Positions 33,723 to 39,473 of a stretch of DNA of 39,473 nt are shown one piece after another (the first letter of the stretch is position 1; each line of letters begins with the position of its first letter). The notes under the pieces are model-generated. The model made no database searches and was not told the origin of the DNA. It saw nothing but the letters and a program-made list of their open reading frames with translations. Source of the DNA: Prevotella sp. (GTDB taxonomy: Bacteria; Bacteroidota; Bacteroidia; Bacteroidales; Bacteroidaceae); contig JAFUUL010000108.1 in the NCBI GenBank assembly GCA_017483805.1, positions 1 through 39,473 on the forward strand, read 5' to 3'. The position numbers were made by a program, and so were the translations under genes.

Positions 33723-35675
33723 TTATAGGTGTTCGACGATAGATAGTTTTTTAAATATGACGACGAAGCCGCCGCCGGAGGCCATGTGCAGGGTCAGCGC
33801 GTCGCCGGGGGCGCGGACTTCACGGTCAATGCGGTAGTCCTCTGCATTGTGGTTGGCGTTGATTCCGTCGATGAGCATGGTGGTGGCATAGGTTCCTTCT
33901 GAGAGGAAAGTCAGCGGCAGTTCGATGGTGCGCTGGTTCCAGTCGGTCTGTCCGCCCACATACCAGGTGTCGCCCTTGCGGCGGGCAGTGACGATATACT
34001 GCCCCAGAGCGCCCTGCAGCACGCGGGTCTCGTCCCACTCGTCGGGGATGGCAGCGATGAAACTGGTGTAGTCGGGCTCGGCCTCGTAGTTGGTGGGCGT
34101 ATCGCAGAGCATCGTGAAGGGCGAGTCGTGCACGACGTAGCAGGCGGCCTGATGGCAGCGGGTGCCCATCGACACGGGGTTCTGGTAGCACTCCACCCAG
34201 TTCTGCCTGGTGCCGTTGCGCATGGCACCGGGAGTAAAGTCGACACTGCCGGCCATCATACGGATGAATGGGAAGGTGACGTCATACTTGGGCATATCCG
34301 TATCTTTCTTAGCCCACCGCGCCTCCTCCATGCCGAACACGCCCTCATAGTTGAGGATGTTTGGATAGGTGCGGCTCATGCCTGTAGGCGCATAGAATCC
34401 ATGGTAGTCTACGAATAACTGATACTGTGCACAGGTCTTGGCCAGTCGCTCTGCCATCTCCACTGCCGTCTGGTCGTTGCGGTCGAGAAAGTCAATCTTG
34501 AATCCCCTGATGCCCATGGTCTTGTATTTCTCACAAGCCTCACGGAGATGCTCGTCCAGCACATTGAATACCGTCCACAGCACGATGCCTACACCTTTTG
34601 AACTGCCATGGTCGATCAACCGCTGCAGGTCGATGTCTGCGATAGGATTCATGATGTCGCCTCGCGACGAGTCATACCATCCTTCGTCGAGTACCACGTA
34701 GGGGATATGATTCTTGGCAGCGAAATCAATGTAATATAAATAGGTACGCGTATTAATGCCTGCCTCGAAGTCAACCCCCTTCAGGTTCCAGTCGTTCCAC
34801 CAGTCCCAAGCCACCTTGCCTGGCTTGATCCAACTGGTATCACCAATCTGATTGGGAGTGGCCAGGGCGTAAACCAGGTTGTTGACGGGCATCTGCGTGT
34901 CATCGTCGGTGATGGCCATGATGCGCCAGGGGAAGGCGCGGGGGCCGCTGCCCTTGGCAATGAATGGCTCTACATCTTTCACGTAACTCATGCCGCGCCA
35001 CTTGTAGTAGTCCATCGTCTTAGGGTAGGGCGCAAAGAGGGCAGCCATACCATCGCCGTCAGCCTTCAGGAACATACCGGGGTAGGCACGGAGATCGCTC
35101 TCGAGAATGGTCATCTTTACACTGCCCAGATCTACTGTGGCAGGCAGGAATGCCGGCAGCGGGCGGGCATCGCGGAGCAACGTCTCGTGATAGGTGTTCT
35201 GGAATGCCATGGCGAATGGCTTCTCGGCATTGGTGGTGTACGACAGCCAGGCCTTTGTCTCTTCAGGGAACGCAAAGTCGGCCTGCTCGTTGTCGATGAC
35301 ATAGTCCCCCTTGCGGGATGTCACGAAGCGATAGGCCACACCTTCATTGTAGACTCGAATCTGCAGACTCAGGTCGTTGCCCAGTTTCAGTTCGAGTTGA
35401 TGGGCCGATGCAGAGAAGCATTTTTGTCGATAGAATGGGGCATTTATGGTCTCCTGGACTACTGTCTGCCGAGCAGAGCGGATGCCCTTCGTCTCCCACA
35501 GACGGGCAGTGACTGAAGCCAGCGACTGGCCATCGCGTGACAGGCGGAGAATGGCACCATCGGCAGTAGCGACAGAAAGTCGGCCGTCGGGCGATGTCAC
35601 CACATAGTCTTTTGCCCAAGTGCTGCTGCAGACAAGAAGCAGCAAGGCAAGTGTCAGATGTTTGAGTTGTTTCAT
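33723..35675 (-). CDS. Secreted GH97 glycosidase, probably retaining alpha-galactosidase type
   Basis: A 650-residue exported protein of GH97. The signal sequence LLLLVCSSTWA could be cut by signal peptidase I or act as a lipobox (Cys16). The N-terminal beta-super-sandwich (about 22-280) is followed by a TIM barrel with WDWWNDWNLKGVDFEAG, PYVVLDEGWY and GIRGFKIDFLDRNDQ. Asp395 in KIDF occupies the nucleophile position of retaining GH97 enzymes such as BtGH97b, rather than the inverting SusB pattern. An alpha-galactosidase or beta-L-arabinopyranosidase activity is therefore more likely than alpha-glucosidase. It is followed by the GH127 gene. Confidence 0.9.
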   Translation of the reverse strand: MKQLKHLTLALLLLVCSSTWAKDYVVTSPDGRLSVATADGAILRLSRDGQSLASVTARLWETKGIRSARQTVVQETINAPFYRQKCFSASAHQLELKLGNDLSLQIRVYNEGVAYRFVTSRKGDYVIDNEQADFAFPEETKAWLSYTTNAEKPFAMAFQNTYHETLLRDARPLPAFLPATVDLGSVKMTILESDLRAYPGMFLKADGDGMAALFAPYPKTMDYYKWRGMSYVKDVEPFIAKGSGPRAFPWRIMAITDDDTQMPVNNLVYALATPNQIGDTSWIKPGKVAWDWWNDWNLKGVDFEAGINTRTYLYYIDFAAKNHIPYVVLDEGWYDSSRGDIMNPIADIDLQRLIDHGSSKGVGIVLWTVFNVLDEHLREACEKYKTMGIRGFKIDFLDRNDQTAVEMAERLAKTCAQYQLFVDYHGFYAPTGMSRTYPNILNYEGVFGMEEARWAKKDTDMPKYDVTFPFIRMMAGSVDFTPGAMRNGTRQNWVECYQNPVSMGTRCHQAACYVVHDSPFTMLCDTPTNYEAEPDYTSFIAAIPDEWDETRVLQGALGQYIVTARRKGDTWYVGGQTDWNQRTIELPLTFLSEGTYATTMLIDGINANHNAEDYRIDREVRAPGDALTLHMASGGGFVVIFKKLSIVEHL

Positions 35676-35682
35676 ATTGTGT

Positions 35683-36180
35683 TTACTTTAGTTCACTCCA
35701 CTTCGGCGGCTCGGCTCCTTGCAGGTGGCGCACAAAGAAATCGTAGCGCTTATGGTCGCCAAAGCGCTCGCCCATCGTGTGCTGTGCCCCGGTGATGACC
35801 AGCAGTTCAAAGTCCTTGCCGGCCTTTTCCAATGCATTCACCACCTGCATGGTTGAGGCGGGGTCCACATTGTCGTCGAGTTCGCCTACAACAAGCATCA
35901 GCGGGCGTTCCAGTTTGTAGGCGTTTTCCACGTTAGAACACGCCACGTAACTGCTGTCGACAGGATAGCCCATCCACTGCTCGTTCCACCAGATTTTGTC
36001 CATGCGGTTGTCGTGACAGCCGCAGGCAGCATAGGCAGCCTTGTAGAAATCGCCGTGCTGCAATACGGCAGTCAAGGCATTCTGTCCACCAGCCGAACAT
36101 CCGTAGATGCCCACGCGGTCGATGTCCATATAGGGATATTTCTCTGCCGCGGCACGAATCCACAGTTTGCGGTCTGGAAA
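35683..36180 (-). pseudogene. C-terminal remnant of an S9 (DPP IV-like) prolyl peptidase
   Basis: Recognisable from [20 protein letters not shown] (36180) to the stop at 35683. It keeps the serine nucleophile in YGCSAGGQN, the Asp region GELDDNVDP and the His in GAQHTMGE. Family members are about 700-800 residues with an N-terminal beta-propeller; only about 165 residues remain. Similarity ends at 36180, and the frame upstream has a stop (TGA) 30-45 bp further without any start. The first ATG inside is at 36129 and would give 148 residues. It lies 7 bp before GH97, so the original promoter of the S9-GH97-GH127 operon may have been lost with the 5' part. Confidence 0.8.
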
Positions 36181-36318
36181 CCTAACTCTTTCACCAATCC
36201 TCCCGATTTTGCATTTCTCTCATTTTTGATCTTCCCCGTTCTTCCTCGTTTTGCCTTTATTTTACGGTCATTCTGCATTAATTCTCCAAAATCCCTCGTT
36301 TGTTACAACCTTTTTTCG

Positions 36319-36326
36319 TAACTTTG
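36319..36326 (+). promoter_or_regulatory. Bacteroidetes -7 promoter element (TAACTTTG) of the Cys/His-rich protein gene
   Basis: TAACTTTG 9 bp before the ATG at 36336, with TTTG at 36299-36302 as a possible -33 element. It should also drive the TonB receptor 56 bp further down. Confidence 0.65.
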
Positions 36327-36335
36327 CACCCGAAA

Positions 36336-36689
36336 ATGAACAGACTGAGACTAAAGAGACATTTGGCAGCACGCGTGCTATTGACGGTATTCCTGTCGAC
36401 GCTCGCCTTGTCGGCCCTGCACCAGCATGAGCCGTGCGACGCTTCGCACGATCTCTGCGAGGCCTGCGTCCAGCACGTGTCCCACTTCGAGCAAATGGCG
36501 GTGACCCATTTCCCGATGCACGACTGCGTGCTGTGCCAGTTTGCCGGCACGAACTATCTGCCCGGTCAGGCGGTGGTGCAAGAGCCGCTGACGGTCTCAT
36601 GCCTCGACCTGTTGCCCCCTGTTGCCGTTTGGCTGAGCAGCGGCGCAGAGGGCGTCTGCCTGGGGCGTGCGCCACCCCGCTGTTTCTGA
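36336..36689 (+). CDS. Small Cys/His-rich exported protein, candidate metal binder
   Basis: A 117-residue protein with an N-terminal signal or anchor (about 8-27). The mature part is dense in His and Cys: HQHEPCDASHDLCEACVQHV, then HFPMHDCVLCQFAG, giving two CxxC pairs flanked by histidines. The end GRAPPRCF resembles the RxPP end of other small exported proteins that precede TonB receptors for metals. The family was not identified with certainty. The gene is 56 bp before the TonB-dependent receptor and shares its promoter, which suggests a periplasmic metal chaperone or sensor for the same uptake system. The start at 36336 is fixed by the promoter; the longer frame begins upstream of it. Confidence 0.7.
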   Translation: MNRLRLKRHLAARVLLTVFLSTLALSALHQHEPCDASHDLCEACVQHVSHFEQMAVTHFPMHDCVLCQFAGTNYLPGQAVVQEPLTVSCLDLLPPVAVWLSSGAEGVCLGRAPPRCF

Positions 36690-36745
36690 AGAAAAGATAT
36701 CAAGACACGAAAGTTTTTTTCAGGAACACCTTATTATAAATAGCA

Positions 36746-38815
36746 ATGAACAGAAAAACGATGATTCTGTCGTTGTTGTGCTGCGGCATGACAATGACGG
36801 CTCAGAACACATCCGACTCGACCGATGTATTCTATAAACACTTGAGACTGAACGAACTGACGGTGACCGGCGTGACGGGACAGACCCGGCTGCGCGATAT
36901 GGCGGCCCCCGTCTCGGTGGTGACGCCGCGCGAACTGCGGGCCACCACGGGTACCAATATTATAGATGCCATCAGCCACCAGCCGGGGCTGGCACAACTG
37001 ACCACGGGCAACGGCATCTCGAAGCCCATCATCCGTGGACTGGGCTACAACCGCGTGCTGGTGGTGAGCGACGGCGTCAGACAGGAGGGCCAGCAGTGGG
37101 GCGACGAGCACGGACTGGAGATTGACGACCAGGCCGTCAGCAGCGTGGAGATCCTGAAGGGGCCGGCCTCGCTGATGTATGGCAGCGACGCGATGGCCGG
37201 CGTGCTCATCATGCACAGTGCCCCACTGCCTGCCGAGGGCGAGATGGTGGGCAACGTCAGCACGTCGTACCAGACCAACAGCGGGCTCTTCGACTATTCG
37301 CTCCATCTGGCCGGACACCAGAAGAGTCTGGTGTGGAGTGCCCGCTACAGCGAGAAGATGGCCCACGAATACAAAGCCCCCATCGACGGCTATGTGCCTG
37401 GCACTCAGATGCATGAGCGGGCCGCCTCGCTGCTGTTGGGACTGGAACGGCAGTGGGGCCACAGCCACCTGAAGTGGGACTGCTTCCACCTGACGCCCAG
37501 CATGGCCGAAGGGGAGCGCGACCCGCTGACCGGCGAACTGGAGCACGACTACGACCTGAAGACCTACCACAAGCAACTTCCCTTCCAGCAGGTGAAGCAC
37601 TACAAGGCCACCTGGGACAACCTGCTGCGACTGGGCTCCAACAGTACGCTGAAGGCCATCCTGGCCTACCAGCAGAACCGACGCCGGGAGTTTGAGGACT
37701 CGTCCCAAGAGCCTGAACTCTACTTCCGTCTGCACACCGCCACCTACGACCTGCGCTATCAGTACTCAATGTCCGATACTCAATATTCAATGGGCCTGAG
37801 CGGCATGTACCAGGAGTCGGAGAATCTGGCCGAAGAGTCGCTCATCCCCGCCTATCGCCTATTCGACATCGGCGGCTACGCCACGGCCCAGCGGACACTC
37901 GACCGATGGACGGTGAGCGGTGGCCTGCGACTGGACAACCGCCATATACAGCACTACGGCAACTTCAGCGGGCTGACCGGCAGCATCGGCACCGTGTGGC
38001 ACGCCGTCACGACCGACTGCCACACGCTGAACCTCCGCCTGAACCTGGCCCGCGGCTTCCGTGCACCAAACATGAGCGAACTGGGCAGCGACGGTGTGCA
38101 TGAGGGCACGCTGCGCTACGAGATCGGCAACCCCGACCTGAAGTCGGAGTACAGTTGGCAGGCCGACTTGGGTGCCGACTACCAGGGCCACGTTTTCTCG
38201 GCGCAGGTCAGCCTCTTCCTGAACCGCATCGAGAACTACATCTTCGCCCGTCGCATCGACCAGATTGTAGACCCCGACTATCGTACTTTCTCCTACACCC
38301 AGGGCGATGCCGTGCTGAAAGGTTTTGAGGTCTCTGCCGACTTCCACCCCATCCACCGTCTGCACTTCGGCAACTCCTTCTCCTTCGTCGATGCCCGCCA
38401 GTTGCATCAGCAGGAGGACACGCGCTATCTGCCCATGACGCCCGCCCCTCGCTGGACTTCGGACCTGAAGTATGAGATCACCCACAAGGGCCAGGTGTTC
38501 AACAATGCCTATGTGGCCGTGGGGCTCGACTGCTACCTGACGCAAGACCACTACTACAAGGCCTACGACACCGAGACCCGCACGCCCTCCTACACCCTCT
38601 TCAATGCCAATGCCGGCACCGATCTCTACGTCGGCGGACGCAAGTGGGCCGAGGTCTACCTGACGGCACAAAACATCTTCAACCGTGCCTATCAGAGCCA
38701 TCTGAGCCGCCTGAAATACAGCGACGTGAATGCCGTGACCGGCCATCAGGGCGTCTACAATCCTGGGCGCAACATCGTGCTCAAGGTGGTAGTCCCCTTC
38801 ACCCTGACGGAATAG
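36746..38815 (+). CDS. TonB-dependent outer-membrane receptor, probably for a metal (ZnuD-like)
   Basis: A 689-residue receptor with a signal peptide (about 1-20). The plug domain has APVSVVTPRELRATTGTNII, ISKPIIRGLGYNRVLVVSDG and QQWGDEHGLEIDDQAVSSVE followed by ILKGPASLMYGSDAMAG. The barrel ends NPGRNIVLKVVVPFTL. There is no N-terminal carboxypeptidase-like domain, so it is not a SusC. The plug segment around WGDEHG resembles ZnuD-type zinc and copper receptors, and the neighbouring Cys/His-rich protein supports metal uptake. The metal itself is inferred, not shown. A heptamer repeat lies inside the gene at 37764-37791. Confidence 0.85.
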   Translation: MNRKTMILSLLCCGMTMTAQNTSDSTDVFYKHLRLNELTVTGVTGQTRLRDMAAPVSVVTPRELRATTGTNIIDAISHQPGLAQLTTGNGISKPIIRGLGYNRVLVVSDGVRQEGQQWGDEHGLEIDDQAVSSVEILKGPASLMYGSDAMAGVLIMHSAPLPAEGEMVGNVSTSYQTNSGLFDYSLHLAGHQKSLVWSARYSEKMAHEYKAPIDGYVPGTQMHERAASLLLGLERQWGHSHLKWDCFHLTPSMAEGERDPLTGELEHDYDLKTYHKQLPFQQVKHYKATWDNLLRLGSNSTLKAILAYQQNRRREFEDSSQEPELYFRLHTATYDLRYQYSMSDTQYSMGLSGMYQESENLAEESLIPAYRLFDIGGYATAQRTLDRWTVSGGLRLDNRHIQHYGNFSGLTGSIGTVWHAVTTDCHTLNLRLNLARGFRAPNMSELGSDGVHEGTLRYEIGNPDLKSEYSWQADLGADYQGHVFSAQVSLFLNRIENYIFARRIDQIVDPDYRTFSYTQGDAVLKGFEVSADFHPIHRLHFGNSFSFVDARQLHQQEDTRYLPMTPAPRWTSDLKYEITHKGQVFNNAYVAVGLDCYLTQDHYYKAYDTETRTPSYTLFNANAGTDLYVGGRKWAEVYLTAQNIFNRAYQSHLSRLKYSDVNAVTGHQGVYNPGRNIVLKVVVPFTLTE
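37764..37791 (+). repeat. Heptamer tandem repeat inside the TonB receptor gene
   Basis: Four contiguous 7-mers: ACTCAAT, GTCCGAT, ACTCAAT and ATTCAAT, the second diverged. They encode YSMSDTQYSM in a predicted barrel strand or loop, where a gain of three units (21 bp, 7 codons) keeps the frame. Confidence 0.65.
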
Positions 38816-38847
38816 AAAGAGTGTAAAAACGGCCCTTAAATGTAAAG

Positions 38848-38892
38848 TGCGGGTTGCAAATCAAAAGAGGCGGCCCGCATTTTATTGTTTTT
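38848..38892 (+). terminator. Terminator after the TonB receptor gene
   Basis: TGCGGG (38848-38853) pairs with CCCGCA (38874-38879), with extra GC pairing inside the loop, and is followed by TTTTATTGTTTTTT. Confidence 0.7.
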
Positions 38893-38960
38893 TATCAATA
38901 AAACGCCGCGGCGTATGCTAATAAATCATAATTCGTCGTACGTAATTCGCAGAAATTTAG

Positions 38961-38968
38961 TAACTTTG
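38961..38968 (+). promoter_or_regulatory. Bacteroidetes -7 promoter element (TAACTTTG) of pckA
   Basis: TAACTTTG 50 bp before the pckA ATG. Confidence 0.65.
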
Positions 38969-39018
38969 CAGCCGAATAAAGAGAACGCATAACATCATTT
39001 AAAACAAATAATAACAAA

Positions 39019-39473
39019 ATGGCAAAGTTAGATTTGACACAGTATGGCATCACCGGTTCGAAGGTGATTGCTCACAATCCGTCGTATGAGTTCCTCTTTG
39101 AGGAAGAAACCAAGGCTGGTCTGACTGGCTTCGACAAGGGTCAGAACACCGAACTGAACGCTGTGAATGTGATGACCGGTATCTACACCGGCCGTTCGCC
39201 TAAGGACAAGTATATCGTAGACGATGCCCAGAGCCACGACAAGGTGTGGTGGACCACTGAGGAATACAAGAACGACAACCACCCCATGAGCGAGGCTGTC
39301 TGGAAGACCGTGAAGGAGATTGCCGTGAAGGAACTCTGCAACAAGGAACTCTATGTGGTCGACGCTTTCTGCGGTGCCAACGAGGCTACCCGCCTGGCCG
39401 TCCGCTTCATCGTGGAGGTGGCTTGGCAGGCTCACTTCGTGAAGAACATGTTCATCCAGCCCACCGCTGAGGA
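39019..39473 (+). CDS. pckA: Phosphoenolpyruvate carboxykinase (ATP), 5' part
   Basis: The first 151 codons are present and the gene runs off the window. ATP-type PckA signatures are visible: [19 protein letters not shown] at the N-terminus, the substrate-binding [15 protein letters not shown] and [19 protein letters not shown]. In Bacteroidetes this enzyme mainly fixes CO2 onto PEP to give oxaloacetate for succinate fermentation while making ATP. Base usage is like the neighbouring highly expressed genes. Confidence 0.95.
   Translation, partial: MAKLDLTQYGITGSKVIAHNPSYEFLFEEETKAGLTGFDKGQNTELNAVNVMTGIYTGRSPKDKYIVDDAQSHDKVWWTTEEYKNDNHPMSEAVWKTVKEIAVKELCNKELYVVDAFCGANEATRLAVRFIVEVAWQAHFVKNMFIQPTAE

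Noticed and set aside
38930-38952. Near-palindrome around GTACG upstream of the pckA promoter as an operator
   Set aside because: The arms match poorly beyond a few bases, so the signal is too weak to call.

Overview
The window looks like chromosome of a Bacteroidales bacterium, most likely Prevotellaceae. Many genes carry the Bacteroidetes -7 promoter element TAnnTTTG a short distance before the start codon, and Shine-Dalgarno sites are mostly absent. The gene content also fits: gldH beside a RicT/PSP1 gene, DUF3160, GH97, GH127 and GH51 enzymes, a DUF4369/TlpA lipoprotein, an ATP-type pckA, and the order topA-aroK-speA-argB. Species cannot be assigned from this alone.

Layout. 1-2.9 kb: the start of an unknown minus-strand gene, a truncated PfkB-like sugar-kinase relative, and a LytS/LytTR-type two-component pair. 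2.9-8.4 kb (minus): topA-aroK-speA-argB, where topA is split by a frameshift inside a 7-bp tandem repeat. 8.5-9.9 kb: a Nudix hydrolase and a divergent secreted esterase. 9.9-14.9 kb (minus): an envelope operon of a cysteine-less TlpA-like lipoprotein, a gene without a usable start, a DUF3160 lipoprotein and a CapA-like phosphoesterase. 15-17.4 kb: pnp with a repetitive Arg/Glu-rich tail. 17.5-23.9 kb (plus): a single-domain IMP cyclohydrolase followed by the rod-shape operon mreB-mreC-mreD-mrdA-rodA. 23.9-27.7 kb (minus): metF-holB-ricT-gldH. 27.7-28.3 kb: an intergenic stretch with a palindrome, six tandem 22-bp palindromic units and a 9-bp inverted-repeat cluster. 28.3-36.2 kb: a carbohydrate-degrading island (GH51; GH97-GH127 behind an S9 peptidase remnant) interrupted by a stand-alone receiver protein and a small secreted protein. 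36.3-38.8 kb: a Cys/His-rich exported protein and a TonB-dependent receptor, probably for a metal. 39.0 kb to end: the start of pckA.

The genes mix core cell physiology (elongasome, RNA turnover, DNA replication and topology, arginine/polyamine, purine and folate metabolism) with plant-polysaccharide use (arabinose- and galactose-containing side chains). No tRNA, rRNA, CRISPR array, transposase, phage gene or SusC/SusD pair was recognised.

The most unusual content is non-coding or repeat-driven: four loci built on 7-bp tandem repeats (one frameshifting topA), a 22-bp palindromic array, a 118-bp run of consecutive hairpins containing a fully nested three-way junction between two operon genes, and a candidate LytTR operator (9-bp direct repeats with a 12-bp gap) upstream of the sensor kinase and partly repeated upstream of the PfkB-like gene.
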